Positions 53,538 through 62,648 of a DNA stretch of 64,000 nt are shown here, one piece after another (the stretch's first letter is position 1; the number at the start of each line of letters is the position of its first letter). The stretch is from Hyphomicrobiales bacterium (lineage in GTDB: Bacteria; Pseudomonadota; Alphaproteobacteria; Rhizobiales; Rhizobiaceae): NCBI GenBank assembly GCA_900473745.1, contig UCMW01000005.1, positions 186,358 to 250,357 on the forward strand, given 5' to 3'. Position numbers and translations under genes: made by a program. The notes beneath the pieces were generated by a model that was not told where the DNA came from, did not search any database, and saw only the letters and a program-made list of their open reading frames with translations.

Positions 53538-54846
53538 GGTCTCTCTTCTCCTCGTCGGCGCACTGATGGGCGCCACCGCGATGAGCGTCATCTATTCCGC
53601 AGGCGTTCCGGCTCAAGCCGCTGGCAACTCCACTTATAGGGAACTCTCGATTTTCGGAGACGTCTTCGAGCGCATTCGTGCGCAATACGTCACCCCGCCG
53701 GACGAGAACAAGCTGGTCGAAAGCGCCATCAACGGCATGCTGACCTCGCTCGACCCGCATTCTGTCTACATGAACGCCAAGGATGCGGCGGACATGCAGA
53801 CGCAGACACGCGGTGAATTCGGCGGCATCGGCATCGAAGTCACCATGGAAGAGGAACTCGTCAAGGTCATCACACCGATCGACGACACGCCCGGCGCCAA
53901 GGCGGGCATCCTCGCCGGCGATTTTATCTCCGAGATCAACGGTGAATCCGTTCGTGGCCTCAAGCTCGAGGAAGCCGTCGAGAAGATGCGCGGCGCGGTC
54001 AACACCCCGATCAAGCTGACCATCCTGCGCGAGGGTGCCGACAAGCCGATCGAGCTTAGCGTCACCCGCGAGATCATCCCGATCCGCGCCGTCAAGTCGC
54101 GCGTCGAAGGTGACGTCGGCTATCTCCGCGTCATCTCCTTCACCGAGAAGACCTATGACGATCTGGAAGCCGCGATCGAAAAGATCAAGAAGGAGCTCCC
54201 GGGCGACAAACTGAAGGGCTATGTCCTCGACTTGCGTCTCAATCCGGGCGGCCTTCTCGATCAGGCGATCTATGTCTCGGACGCCTTCCTGGAACGTGGC
54301 GAAGTGGTATCGACCCGCTCGCGCGATCCGCAGGACACTCGCCGCTTCAACGCGACGGCCGGTGACCTGACCGATGGCAAGCCCGTCATCGTGCTCGTCA
54401 ATGGCGGCTCCGCTTCGGCTTCGGAAATCGTCGCCGGCGCCCTGCAGGATCTGAAGCGCGCAACGGTGCTCGGCACCCGCTCCTTCGGCAAGGGCTCGGT
54501 TCAGACGATCATCCCGATGGGCGAAAAGGGTGCACTGCGCCTCACCACGGCGCTCTACTACACGCCATCAGGCAAATCGATCCAGGGCACCGGCATCGAG
54601 CCTGACATCAAGGTGGATCAGCCGCTTCCGGAAGAGCTTCAGGGCAAGGTCCGGACCGAAGGTGAATCCTCGTTGCCTGGCCACATCAAGGGGCAGGACG
54701 AAGGCGAGGAAGGCTCGGGCTCAGTTGCTTACGTGCCGCCGGAAGCCAAGGACGACGTCCAGCTCAACTACGCGCTCGATCTGCTGCGCGGCGTGAAGAA
54801 CGATCCGGCCTTCCCGGCCGATCCTCAGAAGGCATCGCTCCAGTAA
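53527..54846 (+). CDS. ctpA: C-terminal processing peptidase (S41 family)
   Basis: A 439-residue periplasmic serine protease. A signal sequence or membrane anchor in residues 1-32 (SLLLVGALMGATAMSVIYSA) is followed by a PDZ domain (about 95-180, with GGIGIEVTMEEELVKVITPI). The S41 catalytic core has Ser in NGGSASASEIVAGALQD and Lys in GTRSFGKGSVQT. The acidic C-terminal tail has GQDEGEEGSG. It degrades or trims periplasmic substrates, including peptidoglycan-linked hydrolases. The start at 53527 with site GGAAAGG lies inside the preceding gene. Confidence 0.93.
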   Translation: MIRRVSLLLVGALMGATAMSVIYSAGVPAQAAGNSTYRELSIFGDVFERIRAQYVTPPDENKLVESAINGMLTSLDPHSVYMNAKDAADMQTQTRGEFGGIGIEVTMEEELVKVITPIDDTPGAKAGILAGDFISEINGESVRGLKLEEAVEKMRGAVNTPIKLTILREGADKPIELSVTREIIPIRAVKSRVEGDVGYLRVISFTEKTYDDLEAAIEKIKKELPGDKLKGYVLDLRLNPGGLLDQAIYVSDAFLERGEVVSTRSRDPQDTRRFNATAGDLTDGKPVIVLVNGGSASASEIVAGALQDLKRATVLGTRSFGKGSVQTIIPMGEKGALRLTTALYYTPSGKSIQGTGIEPDIKVDQPLPEELQGKVRTEGESSLPGHIKGQDEGEEGSGSVAYVPPEAKDDVQLNYALDLLRGVKNDPAFPADPQKASLQ

Positions 54847-54857
54847 GCGTTGGAATC

Positions 54858-54890
54858 GGCCGCCCGCGTATCCAGGATACGCGGGCGGCC
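54858..54890 (+). terminator. Very stable hairpin after ctpA
   Basis: A perfect 15 bp stem with a 3-base loop (arms 54858-54872 and 54876-54890), followed by TCTTCGT. It is stable but with a weak T-run. Confidence 0.75.
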
Positions 54891-54929
54891 TCTTCGTATC
54901 TGGGCTACCGGCATCACTGGAAGTTTCGC

Positions 54930-56111
54930 ATGGACCTGCATGCACCGCTCGGTCAGGAGCGAAAGGGCAAGAGCCGGGGCAAGGCGCGCCTCCGCCTGTC
55001 CACCGTGTCATCCGTGTTCGCCGTTCTTGCCCTGTCCGGCCTGTCTGCCTGGACAGCACTTTCGCCGGTGGCACTTCGCACCGAACCACCGATCGGGCAG
55101 ACCCCGGCGCCCCCGGAAGCAAGCGAGGTTGCCGAAATCGACACCGGCCGCAACCCGACGGAAGGTCCATCCGGCATCGCGACCAGCGGCCCGAACGATG
55201 GTGCCGTCATCCGCCGCACCACCACGGCCGATGGCAATGTCGTCACCACCTTCAGCCCCAATGCCCGTCAGGGTCCCGTCGTCATAGGGTCTAGCCCCAC
55301 CCAGGACCCCCGTCTGGCTGGACAGCCCAACGAGGACCTGATCGAAATGACGGATGCCGGGGGACTTCCAGCTGTCTCTGCTTCCGGTCTGCGCCCCGTC
55401 GACTTTTACGCCCGTCCGTGGTCCGGCGCACGCGGCACCCGGATCGCCATCGTCATCGGTGGCATCGGCCTCAGCCAGACCGGCAGTCAGAAAGCCGTGC
55501 AGGACCTGCCTGAAGACATCACGCTTGCCTTCGCCGCAACCGGCAACAGCCTGCAACGCTGGATGCAGGAAGCCCGGCGCAAGGGGCACGAAATCGTCCT
55601 TCAGGTGCCGATGGAACCCTTCGATTATCCGGCAAGCGATCCCGGTCGCGGCACACTGCTCGCCGAAAAATCCGTCGCCACCAATATTGCCAATCTCCAC
55701 CAGGCCATGGCCCAGATCACCAATTACACCGGCATTATGAACTACATGGGCGCGCGCTTCCTGGCCGATGACAAGGCCATGGATCCTGTCATGCGCGACA
55801 TCGGCAAGCGCGGTCTGTTGTTCCTGGACGATGGATCCACTGCACGCTCTCTTTCCGGCGATTTCGCAAAGGCGATCGGTTTTCCGCACGCCTATGCCGA
55901 CGTGATGATCGATGCGCAGGTCGATCGCCAGGCGATCCTCGCGAAGCTCGATGAACTGGAACGCATCGCCCGGCGCAACGGCCAGGCGATCGGCGTGGGC
56001 GCTGCCTTCGACGAAACGATCGCAGCAGTTACCGAATGGCGCAACGAGGCCGTGGCCCGCGGCATCGAGTTCGTCGGTGTTTCTGCACTCGCCAATGAAA
56101 ACAGACCTTGA
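54930..56111 (+). CDS. Divergent polysaccharide deacetylase family protein (YibQ-like)
   Basis: A 393-residue protein. A cytoplasmic basic start, one membrane segment (about 28-46, [19 protein letters not shown]) and a low-complexity Pro/Thr-rich linker lead to the divergent deacetylase domain. That domain begins [20 protein letters not shown] and includes [20 protein letters not shown] and [11 protein letters not shown]. The location beside ctpA and the EnvC-like gene points to cell-wall work in the periplasm. The catalytic status is uncertain since the family lacks canonical NodB motifs. Confidence 0.87.
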   Translation: MDLHAPLGQERKGKSRGKARLRLSTVSSVFAVLALSGLSAWTALSPVALRTEPPIGQTPAPPEASEVAEIDTGRNPTEGPSGIATSGPNDGAVIRRTTTADGNVVTTFSPNARQGPVVIGSSPTQDPRLAGQPNEDLIEMTDAGGLPAVSASGLRPVDFYARPWSGARGTRIAIVIGGIGLSQTGSQKAVQDLPEDITLAFAATGNSLQRWMQEARRKGHEIVLQVPMEPFDYPASDPGRGTLLAEKSVATNIANLHQAMAQITNYTGIMNYMGARFLADDKAMDPVMRDIGKRGLLFLDDGSTARSLSGDFAKAIGFPHAYADVMIDAQVDRQAILAKLDELERIARRNGQAIGVGAAFDETIAAVTEWRNEAVARGIEFVGVSALANENRP

Positions 56112-56118
56112 GGACATC

Positions 56119-56652
56119 ATGACCGAACCCCTTTCGACCAAACCCAAGGTGAAGGCCGAGGATCTGCCCTATCGCCCCTGCGTCGGGATCATGGTGTTGA
56201 ACAAGGAGGGCCTGGTCTGGTCCGGCCGGCGCATTGCGGAAGGCAATTCCGAATATGACGGCTCTCCACAGCTCTGGCAGATGCCGCAGGGCGGCATCGA
56301 TCCCGGCGAGGATCCATTGCAGGCTGCCATGCGCGAACTCTACGAGGAAACCGGCATGAAAACGGTTTCGCTTCTGGCCGAGGCGAGCCGCTGGATCAAT
56401 TACGACCTGCCCACCGAACTGATCGGCATCGGCCTGAAAGGCAAGTTCCGCGGCCAGACCCAGCGCTGGTTCGCCTTCCGCTTCGAAGGCGACGAGAGCG
56501 AAATCGCCATCAACCCGCCACCCGGTGGTCACGAGGCGGAATTCGACGCCTGGGCCTGGAAGGCGATGCAGGACCTGCCCAGCCTGATCGTTCCCTTCAA
56601 GCGCCGTGTGTACGAAGAGGTCGTCGCCGAGTTTGCTCACCTGACGGGATGA
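56119..56652 (+). CDS. rppH: RNA pyrophosphohydrolase (Nudix)
   Basis: A 177-residue Nudix hydrolase removing pyrophosphate from mRNA 5' ends and starting decay; members also cleave dinucleoside polyphosphates. The Nudix box, beginning at about residue 58, is present in full ([20 protein letters not shown] then TGM). The N-terminal [11 protein letters not shown] and the [10 protein letters not shown] end agree with RppH. The start at 56119 has TTGAGGA. It begins 7 bp after the deacetylase stop. Confidence 0.94.
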   Translation: MTEPLSTKPKVKAEDLPYRPCVGIMVLNKEGLVWSGRRIAEGNSEYDGSPQLWQMPQGGIDPGEDPLQAAMRELYEETGMKTVSLLAEASRWINYDLPTELIGIGLKGKFRGQTQRWFAFRFEGDESEIAINPPPGGHEAEFDAWAWKAMQDLPSLIVPFKRRVYEEVVAEFAHLTG

Positions 56653-56740
56653 CGGCTTGCTACCGTGTTCTGCGGCTTCAATTTGTTCATGATTGTGTGA
56701 AAGCATTTGGCCACGACCTGCCTATGAAGGATGTGCAGTA

Positions 56741-57994
56741 GTGGCAACGAAGGCATTCGGAAGATCGTCCGAAGACAAAAGAAAACGCGAGTTCGAGCGA
56801 CTTGAAGCACTCGAACAGTTGGATTTTCTCGATACGCCGAGAGACGACGGCTTCGACCGCATCGTACGCCTGATAAAGCTGTTCTTCACGGTCGAGATCG
56901 GTCTCGTCACGCTGATCGATTCTCATCGTCAGTGGTACAAGGCCTGTGACGGCCTGTCGGCGGATGAGGTTCCGCGTCAGGACAGCTTCTGTCGATATGT
57001 CGTCGACGAGGAAGAAGCCATGGTCGTGCAGGACACGACGCGCGATCCGCGCTTTGCGCATCATCCTGCGGTCACCGGCGACAGCCATATCCGGTTTTAT
57101 GCCGGCGTCCCGTTGAAGACGCGAGACGGGCATATCATTGGCACCGTCTGCGCGATTGACCGACACCCGAGGTCGTTTTCCGCCAGGGATCTCACCATAC
57201 TGCACGAGCTGGCGGGAGCTGCCATGGACCGGATCGAACTGCTGCAGTCGGCAGCGACGGACAGCCTGACAGAAGCGCTGACCCGCCGCGCCTTCAAACA
57301 GGAGGCAGATCAGTTCATCTCGCTCGCGCTGCGCCATCAGCATGATCTGTCCTGCATCGTGCTGGACATCGATCACTTCAAGAACGTGAACGATACGCAT
57401 GGTCATGCCGCAGGCGACGACGCCTTGAAGGCGGTGGCCTCCATCTGCAAGGCGAGCCTCAGGGCTGGAGATTTGTTCGGGCGCCTCGGCGGCGAAGAGT
57501 TTTCCATCCTGCTGCCTCATGCCGACCGCGAAAGGGCAGTCGCCATAGCTGAGAAATTGCGCACGGCGATCTGCTCCCAGCCGATCGTCGGCAGCTACGG
57601 CGCGTTGAAGGTGACGGCGAGTTTCGGCATATCGACGCTCTCGATCGTCAGCAAGGACATCGAGACGCTTCTGGCTCAGGCGGATGCTGCAATGTATCAC
57701 GCCAAGCATTCGGGCCGGAACCGTTGCATATCCTGGAGTTCGATGCCGACCGATCACACGGTGGGCTCGCGCCGGCGGGTGTTGAAGGCCGGATCCATCC
57801 TCTTCAACGAACGCCGCTCGACAATGGACTGCACCATCAAGTCTCTCGGTGTCGATAGCGCCGGCCTGTCGGTCTTCAGCTCGGTGGGCCTGCCCCCGGA
57901 ATTCACGCTCGCGATCAAGGGAGAGAACTTCGAGACCTTGTGCCGGATCATCGCTCAGGATCGACAGAACGTCGAGGTCGCCTTCAAGCTCTGA
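56741..57994 (+). CDS. GAF-GGDEF diguanylate cyclase with a C-terminal PilZ-like domain
   Basis: A 417-residue signalling protein. The GAF domain (about 30-165) is followed by a GGDEF domain with the active motif GGEEF at 250-254 and the product-inhibition I-site RAGD at 241-244, correctly spaced. A C-terminal domain (about 344-417) beginning RRRVLKAGSILFNERRSTMD resembles rhizobial PilZ domains. It should make cyclic di-GMP from GTP and may sense it. The start is GTG 56741 with AAGG upstream. It has no signal peptide. Confidence 0.88.
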   Translation: MATKAFGRSSEDKRKREFERLEALEQLDFLDTPRDDGFDRIVRLIKLFFTVEIGLVTLIDSHRQWYKACDGLSADEVPRQDSFCRYVVDEEEAMVVQDTTRDPRFAHHPAVTGDSHIRFYAGVPLKTRDGHIIGTVCAIDRHPRSFSARDLTILHELAGAAMDRIELLQSAATDSLTEALTRRAFKQEADQFISLALRHQHDLSCIVLDIDHFKNVNDTHGHAAGDDALKAVASICKASLRAGDLFGRLGGEEFSILLPHADRERAVAIAEKLRTAICSQPIVGSYGALKVTASFGISTLSIVSKDIETLLAQADAAMYHAKHSGRNRCISWSSMPTDHTVGSRRRVLKAGSILFNERRSTMDCTIKSLGVDSAGLSVFSSVGLPPEFTLAIKGENFETLCRIIAQDRQNVEVAFKL

Positions 57995-58024
57995 TCGAGA
58001 GGGCCTACGGAACCGGGCTCCCGG

Positions 58025-58423
58025 TTACGCCCCCGTCGCAACCTCGAATCCCTCGTCGGCCCAACCGGTCATTCCACCGATCATCACCTTCACCTTGCGC
58101 CCGAGCCGCGAAAGTCTGAGCGCCGCGCGATCCGTGCCGTTGCAATGTGGCCCGGCGCAATAGACCACGAAGAGCGTATCCTCTGGCCATTCCGCCATTT
58201 TCCGCTCGGTCATCTTGCCGTGTGGCAGGTTGATCGCACCAGGCACATGTGCCTTTTCGAAGAGCTTCGGCCCCCGCACATCGAGCAGCACGAAGTCCGG
58301 CTCGCCCCGGCCGAGAGATTCGTGCACATCCCAGCAATCCGTCTCGAAGGAAAGCCGTGCCGCATAATGCGCAGCAACGAGGGCAGGTTCGGCGGCGGGG
58401 ATTTCACTGACGAGGCTCGGCAT
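58025..58423 (-). CDS. Rhodanese-like domain protein
   Basis: A 132-residue single rhodanese domain, with PDFVLLDVRGPKLFEKAHVP and INLPHGKM typical of the fold. The active Cys is in VVYCAGPHCNGTDRAA. It may transfer sulfur from thiosulfate or act as a persulfide carrier. AAAGGAG precedes the ATG. It is divergent from an FtrA-type AraC regulator, a pairing suggesting regulation by that gene. Confidence 0.9.
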   Translation of the reverse strand: MPSLVSEIPAAEPALVAAHYAARLSFETDCWDVHESLGRGEPDFVLLDVRGPKLFEKAHVPGAINLPHGKMTERKMAEWPEDTLFVVYCAGPHCNGTDRAALRLSRLGRKVKVMIGGMTGWADEGFEVATGA

Positions 58424-58468
58424 GACAGGCTCCTTTCAACTGGATGATGACCGGACCTTGCCTTTTTG

Positions 58469-58482
58469 CTCACTTGCGTGAG
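58469..58482. promoter_or_regulatory. Inverted repeat CTCAC-TTGC-GTGAG
   Basis: A perfect 5-base-arm dyad in the divergent gap between the rhodanese and the FtrA-type regulator gene, 46 bp from the rhodanese start. It is a candidate operator. Confidence 0.45.
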
Positions 58483-58570
58483 ACTGGCCTGAATGACAAC
58501 ATGCGTAAAGATCACGCCAATGACGCAACAGGATCGCGGTGACAGCACGGACCTGTACGGAGCTGAAATC

Positions 58571-59593
58571 ATGGGCAATGCATCGCAGTCGGATGACCCT
58601 ATGCGCTCCTCCCCTTTTGCCACTTCGCCGCTTTCAGGGCCGCGCGTCGTCACGCTGGCCTATGACGGCCTCTGCACCTTCGAATTCGGCGTCGCCGTGG
58701 AGGTCTTCGGCCTGGCGCGACCCGAAATGGGGGAAGGCTGGTATCGCCACGCCACGGCCGCCATCGAGCCCGGTCTTTTGCACGCGGCCGGCGGACTGAC
58801 GGTGACGACAACCGGGGGACTGGCACTCCTGGAAGAAGCCGATCTGATCCTGGTGCCCGGCTGGCGTGGGATCGATGAGCCCGTCCCGAACACGCTGCTT
58901 GAAGCCCTGCGCGCTGCACATCGCCGAGGTGCCCGACTGATGTCGCTCTGCTCCGGTGTCACGGTACTTGCCGCCACAGGCCTGCTCGACGGTCGTCGTG
59001 CGACCACGCATTGGCGTTATGCCGATGCGATTGCAGCCCGTCATCCGGAAATCCGCCTCGATCCTGATGTGCTCTATGTCGACGAGGGTGAGATCCTGAC
59101 CGCCGCTGGAAGCGCTGCGGGCATTGATCTCTGCCTGCATGTCGTGCGCCGTGATTTCGGCGCGGAGGCGGCCAACAGCGTCGCCCGACGACTCGTGGTT
59201 CCACCCCATCGGGAAGGCGGTCAGGCGCAATTTATCCTCAGGCCAGTGCCGCAGGAACGCGAGGGTCAACGGCTTGGTCCCCTGGTCGACTGGATCGACG
59301 CCAATCTGCAGCGGGAGGTGACACTCGCTGAAATGGCTGCACGCGCGGGCATGAGCGCACGGACATTCCAGCGAAGGTTCCGCGACCTGACAGGCACGAG
59401 CCCCGGCGAGTTTCTGCTCACCCGCAGGCTGCGCCACGCCTGCGACCTTCTGGAACGGCAGGCAAGACTGTCGCTGGACGACATTGCGGTCGCTTCGGGC
59501 TTCGGCACGCCGGCAACGCTGCGTCACCATTTTCGCTCGCGCCTCGACACCAGCCCCGCGGCCTATCGAGCCCGTTTCGCACAGGGATCCTGA
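58571..59593 (+). CDS. FtrA-type transcriptional regulator (GATase1-like plus AraC domains)
   Basis: A 340-residue regulator with an N-terminal DJ-1/PfpI-like domain (about 20-190, holding LMSLCSGVTVLAATGLLDG with the elbow Cys) and a C-terminal AraC DNA-binding domain (about 220-330, ARAGMSARTFQRRFRDLTGT). It resembles FtrA of rhizobia. The start at 58571 is selected for its GGAG site; the frame is open back to 58493. It probably controls the divergent rhodanese gene. Confidence 0.87.
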   Translation: MGNASQSDDPMRSSPFATSPLSGPRVVTLAYDGLCTFEFGVAVEVFGLARPEMGEGWYRHATAAIEPGLLHAAGGLTVTTTGGLALLEEADLILVPGWRGIDEPVPNTLLEALRAAHRRGARLMSLCSGVTVLAATGLLDGRRATTHWRYADAIAARHPEIRLDPDVLYVDEGEILTAAGSAAGIDLCLHVVRRDFGAEAANSVARRLVVPPHREGGQAQFILRPVPQEREGQRLGPLVDWIDANLQREVTLAEMAARAGMSARTFQRRFRDLTGTSPGEFLLTRRLRHACDLLERQARLSLDDIAVASGFGTPATLRHHFRSRLDTSPAAYRARFAQGS

Positions 59594-59644
59594 GATAGAT
59601 TTGCATTTTATCGAAGATTCGGCGAGGCGCAGGGCGCGGGAGAA

Positions 59645-60088
59645 CTAACGCTCCGCGGATGCGGCCTCTTCGGCGCTTTCCTCGATCCGCTCCATGTCGT
59701 CGTCCGAGAGGCCGAAATGATGGCCGATTTCGTGGATCAGCACATGGGTGATGATGTCACCCAGCGTCTCCTCGTTCTCGGCCCAATAGTCGAGGATCGG
59801 TCGACGGTAGAGCGTGATCCGGTTCGGCATCATGCCCGTTTCCATGGAAAATCGCTCGGACAGACCCTGGCCCTCGAAGAGGCCCAGAAGGTCGAAAGGC
59901 GTTTCGAGCGCCATGTCTTCGAACACTTCATCCGTGGGAAAATCAGAGATCTCGATGATGAGATCCTTGCTGAGGTCGCGGAATTCTTGCGGCAGGTGGC
60001 CATAGGCCTCGATCGCCAGCGACTCGAATGTGCTGATCGTCGGGGCGTGCCGTTCGTGCCAATCCTCGCTCTGGTCTATGCGGGCCAT
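59645..60088 (-). CDS. Metallopeptidase family protein (minimal zincin, HExxH)
   Basis: A 147-residue small zincin. The zinc motif is in THVLIHEIGHHFGLSDDDM, giving HExxHxxG plus a following Asp. The core begins at FESLAIEAYGHLPQEFRDL. This compact family (COG3824 type) is widespread but its substrate is not known. The C-terminus is Glu/Ala-rich. It stands alone, convergent with the FtrA-type regulator gene and divergent from imuA. Confidence 0.87.
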   Translation of the reverse strand: MARIDQSEDWHERHAPTISTFESLAIEAYGHLPQEFRDLSKDLIIEISDFPTDEVFEDMALETPFDLLGLFEGQGLSERFSMETGMMPNRITLYRRPILDYWAENEETLGDIITHVLIHEIGHHFGLSDDDMERIEESAEEAASAER

Positions 60089-60210
60089 GAATACTCCTTA
60101 CTGCCCGAGATATAGGATGTTTACAGCACCATTTCGAGAGTGAATTCAACAGAGGAATAAATTCTCATTTGAATCCGGTTGACTCTTGCGTGAAGCTCTG
60201 GAATCCATAG

Positions 60211-60225
60211 GAACAAATAGAGAAC
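60211..60225. promoter_or_regulatory. LexA (SOS) box GAAC-N7-GAAC before imuA
   Basis: GAAC at 60211 and 60222, separated by seven bases, is the reverse complement of the alphaproteobacterial LexA box GTTC-N7-GTTC. It lies 22 bp before the imuA start and just downstream of a TTGACT hexamer at 60179-60184. Confidence 0.85.
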
Positions 60226-60246
60226 AGTTGATCAGGAGAGATCGTC

Positions 60247-61170
60247 ATGGGCGAGAGCCCTCAGGCGCGTGAGACCTTTTTTGCCTTGAAAGAGGCGATT
60301 GCCCGGATCGAGGGAAAGCCGGACCATGCCGCACGCCTGACGGCTGACATGCGCCTCAAGACAGCACAGGCGCCCGATGAAAGCCTTGAAAGGCAGGGGC
60401 TCTTCGATGGCATGATGGGTGAGATCCTTGCCCGGGGTACACTGGTCGAACTCAGGGGTCTCCGGTTACAGCAGGCAGGCTCGGTGACCGGCTTCGGTCT
60501 GGCTCTCGCGCTCATGGCCGCGGAAAAGAACGGCAAGGCGAGGCAGCGCCTGCTTCTGGTCGCCGATCCTCATGTCGTTCGCGAAACAGGTCTCGCCTAT
60601 GCACCCGGCCTTCTCGACTTCGGCCTGTCGACTGCCGGGCTGGTCCATGCCCTGCCACGCCGCATCGAGGATGCGCTGTGGCTCGCCGAGGCAGCCCTCA
60701 ATTCCCGCGCCTTTTCCACCGTGCTTCTCGAAGTGCACGGGAACCCCAAGAAGTTCGGCCTCACCGAAAGCCGGCGCCTGAGCCTGAAGGCCCGCGCCAC
60801 CGGCGGCAGGCTGCTGATCCTCCGCCAGGCAGGCGAGGAAGAGGCCTCCAGCGCCCTTCTCCGCCTGTCTGTCGAACCTGCGCCGGCGGCGGCGCGCCAT
60901 CTCGCCGACGGGTCCCTGCTGGGCGGCAGCATCGGGTCCCCCGTCTTTCGCATCACCCCTGAGAAATCCCGCATTCCGGGCTCACCCGAACTCATTCTGG
61001 AGTGGAATTCCGATGACCGCCGCCTTCACCTTTTCGAACAGCTCCAACCATCCGGCCTCGGATCGCCGCATTCTGTCGCTCTTTTTCCCAAGGCTGCCGA
61101 CCGACCGCATCGCCAGGCGGCGCTGGGGTCTGTCCTGGCGTTTGCCCCACGCCTCGACCGCGCATCGTGA
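60247..61170 (+). CDS. imuA: ImuA, accessory protein of the mutasome (RecA-fold)
   Basis: A 307-residue protein of the ImuA family, a RecA/SulA-related partner of ImuB and DnaE2 in DNA-damage-induced mutagenesis. The core includes GTLVELRGLRLQQAGSVTGF, LLLVADPHVVRETGLAYAPG and GLTESRRLSLKARATGGRLL. The Walker-type region is degenerate, as in the family. It has a LexA box upstream and overlaps imuB by 158 bp, an unusually long overlap. Confidence 0.88.
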   Translation: MGESPQARETFFALKEAIARIEGKPDHAARLTADMRLKTAQAPDESLERQGLFDGMMGEILARGTLVELRGLRLQQAGSVTGFGLALALMAAEKNGKARQRLLLVADPHVVRETGLAYAPGLLDFGLSTAGLVHALPRRIEDALWLAEAALNSRAFSTVLLEVHGNPKKFGLTESRRLSLKARATGGRLLILRQAGEEEASSALLRLSVEPAPAAARHLADGSLLGGSIGSPVFRITPEKSRIPGSPELILEWNSDDRRLHLFEQLQPSGLGSPHSVALFPKAADRPHRQAALGSVLAFAPRLDRAS

Positions 61171-62638
61171 CCATCCGCCACTCGCCTGTGCCGGCCGGAT
61201 TGCCAATGCCATGCGCATCACGGCACTGGATGAGACAGCCGAAACATTCGGACTTCGGGTCGGCCAGGGGCTGGCAGAAGCCCGTGCCATCTGTGCGAGC
61301 TTGGACGTGATAGAGGCGGATCCCGCCGCAGACCGCGCACTGCTCGACGCTGTCGCCGACTGGTGTGATCGCTACACGCCGCTGGTGGCATTGGACGGCG
61401 ATGACGGCCTGGTGCTGGATATCACCGGCTGCGCGCATCTCTTCGGCGGCGAAGAAAGGCTGGTCGAGGACGTCGATCGGCGTCTAACCGCCTTCGGCCT
61501 TGCCGTCCGCATCGCGGTCGGCCCGACACCGGGCCTGGCCCGTGCCTGCAGCCGCTTTGACGGGCCGAGGCATATTGCAGCCTCTGAAGTAGCCACAGCT
61601 CTTGCCCCCCTGCCGATCGCGGCACTGAGGCTCGAACCACAGACAGTGATGGATCTCGCCCGCGTTGGCCTGAAGACAGTGAGCGATCTTCTCGCGGCCC
61701 CACGACCGCCGATCACCCGCCGTTTCGGACGGGGTCCGATGCTTCGGCTCGACCAGGCGCTCGGCCGTGAAGGCGAGCCGATCTCGCCCCGGCGCCATCT
61801 GCCGCTGCTGTCGGCCGAACGAAGGCTGGCGGAACCGATCATGACAGAGGATCAGGTGCTCGATCTCGCCGGCCGCCTCGCCGGAGGCCTGAAGACCTCG
61901 CTCGAGGCCCGCGGCGAAGGGGGGCGGTTGTTCGAGCTTCTCGTCTTCCGGGTCGACGGCCGGGTCTTCCGCATCGAGGTCGGCGCCTCGGCTCCCTTGC
62001 GCGATACCGCGCGCATTCGGGCTCTGTTCGAGGAACGGCTCTCCGTCCTGCACGACGATCTCGACGCGGGATTCGGCTTCGAACTCGTCCGCCTCAATGT
62101 TCTCCTGAGCGAGGCTTACGATACGACCCAGCCCGAACTTGCCGGCGAAGAAGACAATCGCGAGGACCTCACACGGTTCCTCGACCAGGTTTCAGCACGT
62201 CTGGGTGAACGCGCGCTCCGCCTGCCCGTGCCGCTTGCCAGCCATTGGCCGGAGAGAGCCACGATGCATGCGCCGGCCGCCGATGCGCTGAAGGCGCTCG
62301 ACCTGCCGTCGACGCGGACGGAGATGACCGAAAGACCGGTCCGCGGCCTGCGTCCGCTCCGTCTGCTCGATCGCCCGGAAGAGGTCGAAGTCATGTCCGC
62401 GGTACCGGACGGTCCGCCGGCAAGCTTTCGCTGGCGTCGTGTGCAGCGACGCATCCTGCGGGCAGAAGGGCCGGAACGCCTTGCACCGGAATGGTGGGTC
62501 GACGGGGAGGATGCCCCGCCACGGGACTATTTCCGCATCGAGGACACCGACGGCCAGCGCTTCTGGCTTTATCGTCAGGGCCTCTACGAGCGGCGGACCG
62601 TGAACCCGGCCTGGTTCCTCCAGGGCTTCTTTGCGTGA
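61013..62638 (+). CDS. imuB: ImuB, Y-family DNA polymerase homologue
   Basis: A 541-residue Y-family polymerase relative that links ImuA and DnaE2 to the sliding clamp. It starts near [20 protein letters not shown], with [18 protein letters not shown] typical of ImuB. The acidic catalytic residues of true Y-family polymerases are partly replaced in ImuB; here [20 protein letters not shown] keeps a few. The C-terminal region carries the [20 protein letters not shown] segment. The stop is 10 bp before dnaE2. Confidence 0.92.
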   Translation: MTAAFTFSNSSNHPASDRRILSLFFPRLPTDRIARRRWGLSWRLPHASTAHRDHPPLACAGRIANAMRITALDETAETFGLRVGQGLAEARAICASLDVIEADPAADRALLDAVADWCDRYTPLVALDGDDGLVLDITGCAHLFGGEERLVEDVDRRLTAFGLAVRIAVGPTPGLARACSRFDGPRHIAASEVATALAPLPIAALRLEPQTVMDLARVGLKTVSDLLAAPRPPITRRFGRGPMLRLDQALGREGEPISPRRHLPLLSAERRLAEPIMTEDQVLDLAGRLAGGLKTSLEARGEGGRLFELLVFRVDGRVFRIEVGASAPLRDTARIRALFEERLSVLHDDLDAGFGFELVRLNVLLSEAYDTTQPELAGEEDNREDLTRFLDQVSARLGERALRLPVPLASHWPERATMHAPAADALKALDLPSTRTEMTERPVRGLRPLRLLDRPEEVEVMSAVPDGPPASFRWRRVQRRILRAEGPERLAPEWWVDGEDAPPRDYFRIEDTDGQRFWLYRQGLYERRTVNPAWFLQGFFA

Positions 62639-62648
62639 GGCATGCGCC

